Positions 12,101 to 27,100 of a stretch of DNA of 64,000 bases are shown in pieces; the first letter of the stretch is position 1, and every line of letters begins with the position of its first letter. Both the position numbers and the translations under genes were made by a program. Under the pieces are notes generated by a model. It made no database searches. It was not told the DNA's origin and was given only the letters and a program-made list of their open reading frames with translations. Origin of the DNA: Siphonodentalium dalli (lineage: Eukaryota; Mollusca; Scaphopoda; Gadilida; Siphonodentaliidae). The stretch covers positions 41,009,912 through 41,073,911 of the forward strand of contig CP136064.1 in NCBI GenBank assembly GCA_032622095.1. The letters are read 5' to 3'.

Positions 12101-15100
12101 GTATAATATATCAGGCACAAATGTAATTCGGTCTAATATACCACCACACAAAGATATTAGGGTTTAATATTCCACAGCATAACTATGTTAGGGTCTAGTA
12201 TACCAGTCACATATGTAATAGAGTCTAATATACCACAACACAAATTCTCACTTCAACAAACTTTATTTTCAGGAAGTCCAGCAGCTTTTCAGTGGAGAGA
12301 CTTGTCCCAGGTTTTCTAGTTGTGAATTTGCAGCCAACGATAGCTGGTATGTCACATTTGAGTCAGACGAAGAAGCCCAGAAAGCCTACCAGTTTCTCAG
12401 AGAAGAGGTCAGAACCTTCAGAGATCGTCCTATAATGGTGAGTAGACGAGGGTTCTTAACGTCTATGGATGTTGAATCACCTACATGTGAAGTCTGGAAA
12501 CTAGACCCTAGAAAAATAGATGATACCTAATCTAGAATGTGTATATACTATATAATATAGAACTAGGGTATGAATATATAAAAGAGTAGAAATACCATTA
12601 ACGCTCCAACATGGAGACTTCCAACAATTATAACTATTTACAGCACCGTGATAACAAAGGGATTTATCCAGGTAAATGGACCATCCATTCCAAACTACTC
12701 TAAAATTATCTTTACAGATGTGGATGGTCACAACTGACTTATAAATATAAATGGATGATAAAACAATACATGTAACAAGACAATACAAACATGACAAGTA
12801 AAATGATCAGAGATAATAAATAATATCAGCTTACCAATTCGGAATGATTTGAGTCCGGATGAATATTTATATCCTTTATGAAATGACTTTAAGAAGCTTT
12901 TACATTGTTTATATATATTAAGTATTTATTGATTTAAGTTTAAGTTGGAGATAACCCAACCGCTCCATTGTGTTTATATGAGAAAACTAACTATAGCAAT
13001 GGCGGCAAACGTGAGTGAGAAGTACTCACGGTGGGATTGGGCTAAAGTTAAAAGAGGTAAGGCAGCAGATAGAAATTAAGAGGGAGAGGGTCGCAAAGAT
13101 TTGCGTGCAGTGTAGATTAACAAATGATGGTTTAGTAATTATTGTTAAAAAGGTTGTTAATAATAAATATTCCTAATAATTCTGATCTAATAAAATATTG
13201 ATAATATTACATATTTTACCACCGCCACAGTAGCAGGGGAAATCTGGCCTGGGGGAATGGGACCCTAAAAATTAAACTCAACTGGCAGTTCAACAGGGGA
13301 AAACTTGGCCAGGGGAACGGTGCCGTTGAGGGGATCCCATGCCAGTATAGCAGAAACCCTGTTTTTTTTATTATCAAATTTCTGTAGAAACTTCTTCCCA
13401 TAGATTCTATTTCTTTTTTAGTTCAGTTTCTCTATATCCCCAAATTGACAGATGACACATTGCATAATCGAGGTTCCCAATGGGTGTTCATCACAATATT
13501 CACCATTTGGGAACTTCAATCTGAGTCTGTCTCCCATCGAAGATGAGGCCATGCAGAATGAGGTTCCCAGAGGGTAAATTTAGTGATGATAGCCTGCTGT
13601 GCAGGATAGCGTCACTACATTCACCCTCTGGGAACCTCATTCTGCAAATGACAGGCACACTAAACTCAGACTTGAATGAGATAAATACCAGTTGTATTAC
13701 ACTTTCACTTTTTTTCAGGCAAGAATAAAGGCAAAGCCTCTCGTGAGAACAACATTTGTGCCCAGAAATGGCTTCAACAAAATGCAACAGTTCTCGCAGT
13801 CTCAGACGACTCACGCGCCAACACAGGGCCATCCCCCTCCACAGCCTCTAACAACACAAGCACAGCTGTCGCCACAACCACCACCACCCCCTCAGCCACA
13901 ACAGGTGATCCCACCTCCACAACCAGTACAACAACCACCTCCACCAGTAGTAACCCAACAACAAGCGCCAACACCAACACAGGCTCCGCAGCCCATACCA
14001 GACTTTACTGCTGCGTTATCACAGCGCTACCTAATGCAGGGTTTTCCATATATGAATGGGCAACAGGTAAGAATATGAATACATTTGAAAAACGGTTGTA
14101 TTATGTAATCAGTCGGGACAGACTGTCTGTCAACATTTTTTGGCTTCCAGATGATAACTTTAGTATTAGTTTTTCAATCAACTCAACTTGGTATGTGGTT
14201 TTATCACAAGAATATGGGGTACAATTGACAAATTTTCCCTGAGTTATAGCCCTTGTTGGACTTATAATACCCAATGGTTTTATCACAAGAATATGGGGTA
14301 CAATTGACAAATTTTCCCTGAGTTATAGCCCTTGTTGGACTTATAATACCCAATGGTTTTATCACAAGAATATGGGGTACAATTGACAAATTTTCCCTGA
14401 GTTATAGCCCTTGTTGGACTTATAATACCCAATGGTTTTATCACAAGAATATGGGGTACAAATTTTCCCTGAGTTATAGCCCTTGTTGGACTTATAATAC
14501 CCCAAAATTTTTGTTTCCAGATGGTAACTTAAAGTACCTTACTCATATTTGAATTCGTGCATTACTAATTTAAAACAGAGCAACAAATAGTATGACTTTT
14601 GAGTTTATACCAAACCACAGGGAAAACAAGAGAGGCTATGTTGATGAGTTACTTACATTACACAATGTTAGACTGAATAGACAATTAGGTCTATATATAC
14701 ATACGGGCAACCAACATCAAAACCAATACTCATATGTGAAGAGACAGATCATGGCAACATTGTCAATGTTGAAATACTTGGTAATTTTTAAGAAATACAC
14801 ATGATCCAAGCTCACAGTGCATAAAAGCACAACCCTGGAGTGACACCCTCCCTGGTCATTTAACCTGAATTAGTTATGTCAACACAACTTGCCGACAAGT
14901 GTTGATTTTATTCTCAAGACAGATGCCTATTCGCGGTTGTGATTTTACTTTCAAGTTTATATCAATGATATCTATAACTATTTCAATAAGACAGTTACCT
15001 ATACACGGTTGTGGTGTTACTTCTTTCGAGTTCATTTCAGTGATGTCTATAACTATTTCAATTGTTAGAATTATTATTTGGAAAATATAAACAGACATCT

Positions 15101-18100
15101 TCACAACAAATTGATGATGCAGTTATGTTTTACACTATGAAATCTGTTGTGATCATGGTTCAGATACATGATGATGTATCTTCAGGAATGATTAAGAACT
15201 GATACCCTCGTCAGAGCCAAGAATTTTACGAAAATATTTGTTAGTTTTGAATTTTGTGCAGCTTGGTGCACTTTTTTCGAACTTAATTTTTTTTCTTCAA
15301 AGGTTCCTGTTTATCGGGTACAATTTTATTTTCCAGACAAATAATATAACTTTTCTCACAAAAAATCATGAATAAATGCTAATCTTCAGCTGAAGTGGTC
15401 TTGAGATTAAAAATTATACACAAGGTTGACATGATTAGGACATTTATATTGAACTAGTTTCTTACATTCCTTCGACTCCAACCAATTTGTCACCTTGAAT
15501 AAAGATAAAATTTAACTGATTTAATGAGAAAATAGTCAACACCTTAATTGGCTATTGATTACTGCAAGGTCTCATTTAATTGAGATAACTATTGTGAACG
15601 TGTGCGTCAATTATTTGGAGTATTTGGTGCTACCGGTGAGATGACATGAGATAAAGTAAGTCGTGAATCACAAATCATTAGGGATGACATTAAAATAAAT
15701 ACCAATAACCTCAGGCAATTATGAATGGGAAATTTGATGAGGTAGGGAGGATTTTTATTTATTTTTTCTGATCATTAATATGGAATATTTTTGGATACAC
15801 AAGCCATTAAAATTATTGAATATAAAACTTGAATTTTCCAGTTAGTCCTAAGTATATCATGTCCAGTGTTATCCACTGCCTTCATTTAGTATATTTTGAA
15901 CAGTAATCTTTCAAAATTTCTAATGAAAGATTGTCTTTTCAGCTCTTGGAAAAATTTAATTCTGGGCAAGTTTGGAAATAAAATTATTCGTTAAAGCCCT
16001 CTTTAGATATGAGGGTGGTGCCTGAGAACACACAATTTTATTTTAAATTGACATATAAAGGTGCATTGACTATGCTATGGAATTTGCAATTTCAATGGAT
16101 AGATAGATTGTTAATTAATGGCCTTAATTATATCAAACAAACTGTTTGATTAATTTGAATTGATGGTATTGTAATTTGAGCTGTAGCATGACCTCATCTG
16201 ATAATTGAATATTGTTTGTTCAATGAGTCCGCATTTGCAATCTCGCTATTCTAAGTGAATGATTCAAATCACATTAGGATTATCCCAGGCCACAATATAG
16301 GCTGGGTACTGGCAAGCCTTGAAATAGGGTGTCTGTCATTTGCAGAATGAGGTCCCCAGAGGGTGAATTTAGTGATGCTACCCTACATAGCGGGTTAGCA
16401 CCACCAAATTCACCCTATGGGAACCTCATTCTGCTGAGGTGTAAGCAGAATGAGGTCCCCAGAGGGTGAATTTGGTGATGCTAGCCCACTATGCGTGGTA
16501 GCATCACTAAATTCACCCTCTGGGGACAATAAGGCGATCCTGAATGAATGTTTTAAAAAGAAAATTTCCCAACTTTCATAATATAATCTTTAGTGACCCC
16601 CGTACCCATTGAAATTACCCAGGATATTCCCTGTCACAGCATAACTAATCGGCCCTCATAATTAGGAAAAATGCCCCATGGTGCACTAAAATTTAATGCT
16701 GTGGCATGATATATTCATCATGTTGCCACCGCATTTTCAAGGGCTGATTAATCTGTTCTTTACTGAATTGATTTTAACATTCAGTTATAAAACTATACAT
16801 TGGAATGGTCTATTATTCATCTAAAAGGATGTTGAGGAAATATAAGCAGACAACAGGCAGACAAACAGATAATACTAGTGCAGAAGGATTTCTATTAGAT
16901 GGTGAGAAATGTTCTGATAGTAAGTCAGGCTGCATGTTGAACTTAATATTGTCTGAAAATTTCATAAGGGAAATACTCGTCAGCGAATATTTTGTAAAGA
17001 AACGGTTAAATATCAGTCAAAGGTTTTTTTGAGGAAGAACTGCTCATCTGATAAGAAATTCAGGGTTTTGACCATTTCTCTACTGAATGGTTTCTCCCAT
17101 TCAGTTATAAAAGTATACATCGGAATGGTCTATTATTCAACTGGAGGGATGTTCAGGAAATATGAGCAGACAACAGACAGAAGAATTGATAATACATGTG
17201 CAGAAATAGTCTTCATTGGATGGAAATGTTCAGATAATAGGTAATTTGTTGAATTTATTATTTGAACATTTCCTTCATTGAGTATTTAGTATAGAAATGG
17301 TAATATGAATATTACCATTACATGTGCTATACTTACCTTTCAGACAATCCCGTTCTATCCACCTGCTCCGGCAATGCTACCATCGTGGCCAACTAGTCCA
17401 ATGCTGGATCCCAGTATGGTAAGTTATAACATTGTTGCATATGATTAAACTAAAACAGTTATTACATGGTTTATGATAATCCATGCATGCATTCCTAAAA
17501 TAGTAACACCCATTGAGCTTGACAGACTCACAAATGACTATATGAGACGATGTTAGTGAGGTAATTAAATGGCATTTTGTCAATTAATTTTTGTCAAGAG
17601 ATATTGTCTTATGGGGCTTCAAAAATAGCAAGATTTTCCATCTGTGTGAACACTTAAAGACAAATTATCGTCTTGTTCGAGTTCATGAAACTGGTAAGTT
17701 AGTAGTCAGGCATTATGCCAACCTGGAGAATGGAGCATTCTACTAACATCGCCGAAAATTTCAAAGAAATCGACCATACCACTCAATAGAAAACATTGTC
17801 AAAACCTCGCTCAATTGTAAATATTTACATATGGATTCTGGACTCAACAATCGACGACAAACAAACACAAATTTATTTCACTTTCCAGTGCATTTAATTA
17901 ATATATCAGAATGACCGTGTGTGTTGGCAATTTGGATTAATATTTGTAGAAAAGAACAAATTTGAACAAGATTATTCTCCATTTCTATTGGATCACCCTA
18001 CCAGCACCCTACCAGAGTGTTTCACATCACTTTAACATTGGTACTCCAGTACTAGAAGTGGGATTTTAATATTATTTGCATATAGTGATAGATCAATATG

Positions 18101-21100
18101 AGTGAAAGGATACCCACATACAATGGGTTTTATTCATTGAATCTTGCCAGAGGTATTTGCCTTCTTGAAAATAGCAAAATGTTTGATCTATACGGATATT
18201 TAACATTTCCCACTCTCCAAACAGACCATTGAGGGAATATGCCACGCTATGCATTGAATGGCAGTAATAAAACAGAAGTGTCAATCATCTTATTTCAGGT
18301 GCTTGCTTTGAATGGTTACCAAGCAACAAGTGTCAAAGTAAACAACATGCCTCGTAACCATGGTGGTTTCCCAACAATTCGGACAAGGTAAACCATCTTA
18401 ACTGCTTATATTAATATAAAGATGATGTTTTGTTTAAAAAAAATGGCTTATTGATCTGTCCATCCATCGGTTTGTCCGTCCATCTGTTCTCTTTTAGTTT
18501 CCGGATGATACCTTTAGATAGTCTTAACTGAATGGAATGAAATTTGGTATGTGGGTTTAATAGCATAAAATACAGGTAAATTTAGAATGCAGGTTCTGCA
18601 TGCCAATTTTCACTAGAGTATGGCCCTTTTTGTTGGAATTTGCACTCAATTTTCGTTTCTGGATGATAACTTCAGTAAGTCTGAACTGATTGGAATGAAT
18701 TTTTAGTATGTGAGTTTACTGACCAAAAATACAGGTCTAGTTCGAATATGGGTTGTCCGTCAATTTTCACCAGAGTCATGGCCCTTTGTTGGAATTACCT
18801 CAGGTGTATTTTGCCATGCCCTAGCAATGCTATTGTTATTTTGTTGCAGTGTAGTACTGGCCTTGTTACTCAGTGCTTAGTCAAGTGTTGCTCTTACTGT
18901 GGCTATTCAATGCTGAACATTGATAAAAACAACGATAAAAAAATTCTCTTATCCTCTTCGCTGCTATATGCCTGCACCATGGTATGTCTTGTCATAATCA
19001 TATTGTACATGTTCACTGAGTATGGCGGTATAATGTCAAGTCCTATAATATGTACATACTGACTGTCAGCCTACTTCAATGCAATCACAGTTAGTCGATA
19101 TTCTTGGAAAGAGTATATTTTAGCTCTTTATGAGTGCTAAATCTTCCAAGGAGTTTATAATAATAGCCTTCACCAGGATTTTCACAACATCCATGTTACA
19201 AGTTACCATAGAAAACTGTCTGTAACATTAATGGATCAGCTCTTGGATGTCATAATGTACAATATTTTATCCTAGGTCACACCAGGAGCTGGATATCGGT
19301 CCCTTTGTGATGCAAAATAGACCTGATTTTTTTCAATTTTAGATCTAAAAATTCCCAATCATATTCTTCTATTTTCAACTACTCTAGTGTCCACTGTTGG
19401 ATCACTCATGTGTCATTAACCTAATTAATTGGCGAAAGTTCCTCCTCAAAGCTTTTCCAAATGAGAAACAAACACCCGATAATGCAAAAGGACGACAGCA
19501 CAAAACCGTACAACCACGGAAATGGGCAACTCGGTCAGGCTAATGGCCCAAGGCACCATTGTTAACTGAAGTTTATAAATATGTCTAGGGGTATAGATAA
19601 ATATAAACTATATATATATAGGAGATATAGCACAGTAGCAATGTTATATTTTATGCCTCCGAAACATGCCAAGCATTGCTCTTTGAACATGCTTGGGACT
19701 ATACAACACACCAGGCACCTATTTTTAGAAGCAAATTAGATTTTTGAGACTGCAAATTTTTTTGGGATTGGGTGAGATTCGGTGGTCGTGTGGTATTGAC
19801 GTCGGACTTTGAGTCGCAAGGCGTGCTCGCCGTCGTGGGCCGGGGTTCGAATCCCACCCAATCCCAAACAAATTTGCACTGTCTCAAAAATCAAATTTGC
19901 TTCTATAAACTAAATAGTTTGGAACAAATGACAAGTGATTGTTTCCTTAAAATTTTCAACAGTCTAACCAGCCTTGTGTAGTTCAAGTTGTATAATAGGA
20001 AAGTCACAGAAGGTGGGAACTTATTATGAATGTACTCAATTGTGTTTTTGAACTGCTGCAAACAATGAACATTTGTGGCAGATGGTGGATTATTTAGTAT
20101 TTTAGATATTAGGTACAACATAAAACTTGTGCTCTTGCTATTACTATTATTGGATAGCTATTGCCAGGGAGGTAACTCTAAATCCTTGATCTTGCCTAGG
20201 AGTATAGAGTAATTATGAACCAGGAAATGACTTAAAATTTCCTACTAAACCCTTCAGCACTCTTATTTTTCCCAATTATAGGGCCCCTGGACCCATTCTC
20301 AAAAAGACCCATGATAACCCCTGAGCAGGGAAGTGGTTAAGAATCTCAATTTAATGCTATTTCAGAAACTTTGTCCTGACACTGATAAAACATTACCTCT
20401 CTCATGTTATATGAGACATTCACAGTAACATCCATTAGGTTGATGTATACCACATGAACTTCGTTATTTATATCATGAGGTTATTTAAGGCGAATCATTA
20501 TGCCGCACTTGTAATTTTGAAAATGACAGAGCTGCATGATGCTATATAGGTCACAAGAAGTCTCAAAGGAAAAGTGATATTAGTCAAGCTCGCAATTTTC
20601 ATGATAGAGATGGTAGTTTTATTAATTTTGTTCCCCGTATCTTATTTTTCCATTTTGAAAGTCATTGCCATAATTTCAGTCATTTTTAACTCACCTGAGA
20701 CAGAGTCTCTGTTGGAGCAAAAGTCATCACTCCCCGTCCGTCGACAGGGGTGGATCCAGGGACATAACTCTTTCCCTCCATAGTATTTCGTTACATGTCT
20801 TCTTCTCAAGAACCAGCAGGCATATTAATTAGCCTATATTTGGTATGGACGCTCCTTGGGTGACTGGGATTCATATTTGTTCAAATGAGGTCACCAGGTC
20901 AAATAGGGGCAGAGCCAGGGAAATAACTTTTTCCCTCCATAGTAATTCTTAAAATGTCTTCTTCTCCAGAACCACAATACCGATTGGGGTCATATCGGGT
21001 GTGGATAGTCCCTGGGTGACTGGGATTCAGATTTGTTCAAATGGAGTCACCAGGTCAAATATGGGCGGAGCCAGCGACATAACTCTTAAAATTACTTCTT

Positions 21101-24100
21101 AAGAACCATGAGGCCTTTTAGCTTATATTTGGTATGGACTAGGAGGGTCCTTGTGTTATTGGGATTCAATTCTTTTCAAATGGGGGCGAAGCCAGGGACA
21201 TCCAGTAATGCCCTAAGTAATCGACTCTTTAACTACAGCAGAATTATGGGTAACTTTTCCGGATTTAGTCGGAAATATGGCTTGTTGCCATTCATTCGGG
21301 GAGAGCTTTCCGATGAATGGCAACAAGCCATATTTCTGACTAAATCCTGAAAAGTTACCCATAATTCTGCTGTAGTTAAAGAGTCGATTACTTAGGGCAT
21401 TACTGTAACTCTTTCCTGCTGTAATAATTCTAAAAACGACTTCTTATGAAGATCATCAACATTGAGATGTCCTTGGATGATGTGAATAGGGGCAGAACTA
21501 TGGGGATTTAAAACTACCCCGACCGCCCCATATTTTTGATAAATTATCTGTTTTAGATGTGACAGGTGTTACAATATTATGTATATGTTGATAATTTCAA
21601 GGCAAAAATATTCAGTAGTAACATGCTGATAACTCATCCCTAAATTTATGTAAATCAATTCACTCAACTTTTAAAATATACTGTTTGAAATTACTGGATG
21701 AATGGATTTCATAGATTGGGATTTACGTTGGTTCAAATAGGGGTCTGGTTAGGGAATGGGTCTTGGGGTTTGGCCATTGGTGTACAGTTATAAATTTCAA
21801 TGTGAAAAAACCCCACTGAATGGAGAACCTCTCTGTTAAGTACTGACTTGTGGTCTTCAGAGTCCCAGTCTTCTCAGTCTTTAATGTCTGGTGAGCGAAT
21901 CAACAGTCATTGACTATCTTGTGTGCTTGGTCTCTTAAGAAATTTCGAGCCCACAATTGTCTTATTCAGGAATCAAAAACCACATAGACAGAATATGGAC
22001 AGAAATGGCAATGACATGCGTACTGAGAGGCATTTAAGTGGAGGTCACCGCACCAGTCCGAGGATGGACACCTCACAACCATCATATCACAGCCGAAGGA
22101 CGGACCCTGCTACCAGCCATACACATTTTATCCAGTCCGCAATTCAATCACATAATGCATCTGATAATTTAGTTATAAATAATAAACCACTAGATTCACA
22201 AATCCAAAGGTAAGTCTTTGCTGTGTTCTTCTTGCTGGGTTCACACTCCTTTGAAAAGTGCTTGAATATCAGACTCGTCCTTGATAAGTGCTTCAATATA
22301 TTTATACCCCCTGTAACAAAGTTATAGGGGGGTATATAGGAATCAGCTTGTCCATTTGTCTGGCCGTCCGTCATCTACCCATCCGTCCGTGGACACAACT
22401 TAGTACAAGCTTGTATTCCTATATTTTTAGTTATTTTTTTTAAAAACTTGACACAGATATTTAGTACCATTGGCACCTGTTACATTGATTTGACGACAAA
22501 CATCACTAATTATGCAGTTCTAATATTTTAGTCTGAATATGATTTTCAGAATATTTTCTGTGTCAGTAAAAATAAAACTGTTGAGACCACAACAAATACA
22601 AAACACAGCAGCCAGAGTTGTATGTAATACCCTTTAAAGAGAACATTACACAGACATTTACAAGATTTGGACACAAGTCCAAATTTTCATAGAAAACTAT
22701 ACTTACCTGACAACCACTATAGAATTACCCCCCTTGGCGCGTAATTTCAACTCGCCCGCTTCCGAATGCGACTTTTAGTCGCAACCGCTGAGATTTACGA
22801 ACAAGGAAGCGGTAAACGGTATCCCATTCAGATTCCTTGAGGCGCAGAAAACCTCAAGAAACATCATCAATGGGAGGTGGGTGGGAACGTGGTTGTCAGG
22901 TAAGTATAGTTTTCTATGAAAATTTGGACTTGTGTCCAAATCTTGTAATTTTCTTACGAAAACTACCTTACCTGACAACCACTATAGAATTACTATTGAT
23001 TTCAGAGCTGTTCCTCTGGATTGATGATGTGACACATCACAGAGTGTTGGAAGGTCTGAGGCTTATAGCCTTCGACCCGATACATCTGATTCATATCAAA
23101 AGTTCTGTTTCCCATATATATATATATACTCATGCACGGTATATATTTACATAATACCATATATACTAGTATATCCAAGTATATATTCTACTAATACATC
23201 TAATGTATTTCCTTTGCATGTAAATTTGTCTATATACCTACATGTACGGTATACACAACATTTACATGTACTCCTTCTGTGAACCTTACCCTTGTTTCCA
23301 TATTAAACTCACCAATCTAGGATTCCATAATGATAGACGTACAGAGGCAATCAGGCATTGATGCCTCTCTAATAACAATTCACCCAATTTGATGGCTACA
23401 GCTGTAGGTCCAGTCAGCATAGTCAAAGTTATTCTTATAAAGAAGCAATTAGAAAAGACCCGATAATAGACCCACTGTTCTCATTGAATGTGCCTTTAAT
23501 GTTGCTGCCCATTGTCTGACTCAGAAGACATTTATAAGGTCACCTTTCTATGAACAATCCATAAAAATTGTCCAAGAAATACCCTTGCATGTGTACTAGT
23601 ATGAGTTTTATTTATTGGTTTAAACAATATATCTTGTTTTGCTCACTTTACATGTACTTGTCTAATGGTTCTGTCATTTAATCGTAAATACCCTTCTGGG
23701 AACTAATAGTTAGTTCTGTGATGGCCTGGACCACTACAGAGTAACTGGGTTTATGTGTGAAATGCTATACTGTAGGCTAGTCCATGTTAAATGAATGTGA
23801 CCCTTCTGTCTTCTTATCTTGCATCGACTAAATTTGTTTAGCCAATCATAATCTTTAAAAAAAAATAGTTTCCAAGTTAAATCATTAATGTGGTTTTCTT
23901 CAATTGCATTAACACCCTTCTTTAAGAGTCTTACAATTTTGTTCATGTATGTTGTCCCACAGCCACAATGCAAAAGTTTCTTGCAACCCTCTAAATTAGG
24001 AAATTGTCCCACAGCAAATTTAATGCTGTGGCCTGTTAGATTACAAATGTTGCCACTGCGTTTCATATAGAATTGGCCATTGCTTATTGCTGTGGCCAAT

Positions 24101-27100
24101 TACAAGGACTGTAACTTGTCCACCTTTGGAAACATATTAGCCCACATATATTCATAGAATGTAAAATAAGATCAAGATCCCTGTGATCGTATTTATTGCC
24201 TGTGTGCCAATGTGTGGAAAGATGCACCAATGTTTTTTGTTTGGTGATTTGTCCAAGTAACAGACTGTTGGTACCTTAAATTGTCATATGTGTCCAGTTA
24301 CTTCTGAACATGTACACTTTTATTTAATATCATTTCTGTGGAGGGAGCAAAAACAGAAATGGACCCTGATACATGTGAACCGACATGTAATGCACATGAC
24401 AAAATTAATATTAACATGCAGAATAGTAACCTTGCGGCTTGCACCAATATAAATCTACAGAAATTGTAAAGATACCGGTAATATTTGTGTGTGTTGACAT
24501 GTTCTCCATAATGTTGACAATTATTTTGTAGCCCTTTATGAAGTTACTGTTTTTAACAGTACAAGTACGTTGGTTCGAAAAAACATAAGCAGTTAACTGT
24601 TATATATATTGGTGTCGTACATTGCTTGTGTTGCATCGAAATATATAGCTATTATTGGTATCTACGGTATGCCATATATACTGGTAATCTACCAACTTCT
24701 GATTTGTTACGGCCACAAAGTGCAATTTGAAATTATATGTCATTAATGATATTGTGTCACTGTCATATGGTAACAGTATACGGTACATTGTATGTATCAG
24801 TATTTTTGGAATAAAAATTCTCTGGGGAACAATATACGTAACTAGCCCAAATGTTGTCTATTGAAGAGCTTGCTGATTTTGGAAGCCAAAAATTATAAAT
24901 ATCTCATTACCTTGTTCAGGTAGAATGTAACGAGATTTACTACTAGTAGGTGAATAAGGGGATAACCCTATTTGTTGATTCAACTCCCGCATTGTTTCTC
25001 AAAGTATTTGCTTGGATAATCAACAAGAACATTTGTATTTGTGCTATATTGTGCATTATGTTGTGAGTACATGTACTTCCTAAGTTTCATGCATACCGTA
25101 CATGTAGTGTAGATTTAAAGTGTTTCCCTTTTGCTTGTTCATATATTATGGTACACATCACAATTGAGATGTCTGATCTGATGCATGTTTGATATATCTC
25201 TTGTGGATGAAGAGATCGACCCATCAATAGCACCAGTATATACCCTGTATAAGCATCTTTGTGCTGTATTTATTATTATTTTATTCCTTCCTACAGGTAT
25301 ATAAATTATTATTATATATATATATATATTTTTTTTTTTGTTCCCCACAGCACAAAACATGCACTGGTAATATGAATAATTATAGATGAGTACACATCCC
25401 AAACGGGTTTTGTATGCACATAGTCTTAAGCCTGAATAGAAGTGAAATTATCAGATAAAATTCCCTCCTATCTGAATCACACATGGTGACCTCTAGTTAT
25501 TTAAGCATTGAACTTTGACCCCAACTACTATAGTGTCAAGATCGTTCATACTTGTATAAACCAAAGCCCAATTAAGGCATAAATATTGACAGATGTGAAC
25601 CCATGTTCCACTAAGGGTGGATGTTGTTTGATGTCTCTTTCATAGTACCCTAATGTTAGAAAATCCTGTTCCATAAGGAAGGCCACAATAGGAAATGAAT
25701 TGAAAATGAAACTGGAAATTCCCAATCTAAAAATAGATTTAATAGAATTACCAGCCCAGTAGTTTCCAGGAAGTTATTTAACCAGAAGTGAACCATAATG
25801 CAAACTAAATTTGAAGATGAAAATATAATATGAATATATTATATGATGGTATTTGGAGTCACTAACGTCATATTCTGGCCTAATTTTAATGAAAAAGGAA
25901 ATCTATTTCCTAAGTGAAAAGTACCATATCTTCCAAAAACTCCAAATAGTGAAAAATTTCATGGTATTTACAGTCTTTAGTGCATTTAATTCATATACCA
26001 CTATAATACCAGACTATTTGGTAATTGAATAGAACACTGGAACCAATGCAATGCTATTATAGAAGCATAATTAGTGCTACGGTAGCTGGAATAAGCATCA
26101 ACAAAATTGACCCTATAGTCAAACTGTTTGGTGATACTAAAGATATTATGATTTGTACTATAACATGTTAGAGTGGTAATTTTCTTCTGATTTATGATAT
26201 ACAATGTACATGTAATGCAGACAAAAATTTGTCCATACAATATACCGTATATAAAACATATATAAAAAAGTATTCGTTCCTGAGATACTGATTGACTAGT
26301 AAAATTTAAAACCAGACAGTGGCCAACTGATATATACTAGTAAGTTATGAGTTGACAGCGAAACTGGAAAATCCCAATCTAAAAATAGATTTACCAGAAT
26401 TACCAGCCGTTTCGCATTGTCTGTATAATTTCTATTGTCTTCAGTTTTAACCAAAGAGTTATAGATTAAAAATGCACAAAATTGGAGGTTCTCCAATTTG
26501 AACTTTCCTTGTATTACAAGAGGAAATGTTTCTACTGAAAGGCTAGTAGAAAAGTGACAGCCTTTCATTGTCGTTGTCCAAACGGTATCTCCAGAACCAA
26601 TTTCTCAATCATACCTACCCAATCATGTTGATAGTAGCCGGGCTAGATTGTAATATCTACATGTTAACATGTAATTATGAATATGCACATGTATACCAGG
26701 TATGCCCTCCCGGAGTCCACTCCTGACGTTTTAGGATTGTACTGGTAAGTGTCTGTATTAAACTGGAACACTGTTTATAATACCGTGTCCACATATTCGC
26801 TTCATAGTGGATGTTTAGGAACTCTTTTCACATGCTGTTGAACACGCTGGTCCATCATATATGTACAGATCTGCATCTGTTTCTTAATTTTCCTTCGAAA
26901 AAGTAGGAACAAAGTTCAGGAACAAACTGATATAGGTGTTACAAGCAGGTACGGTAGATATAGCGAAATTGTCTCTTAACTGCTACGGTATATAAGATAC
27001 AGCCTTGCACATACCGGTACTAGCATAGATATAGTATACTGGTAACCGTCCAGTCAATGACCTTCATTTTATCGAAGAACATTTGTTACTCCATTCACTG

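Noticed and set aside
13774-13980. Val/Leu-rich minus-strand frame
   Set aside because: It is the shadow of the Pro/Gln-rich LARP4 exon e on the opposite strand.
14101-14389. Minus-strand frames with repeated [12 protein letters not shown]
   Set aside because: They come from the 79-bp minisatellite; no protein evidence.
19764-19865. Functional tRNA-Ser or tRNA-Leu gene
   Set aside because: The B box is perfect, but I could not pair a 7-bp acceptor stem or a clean anticodon stem; the flanks are the arms of a foldback.
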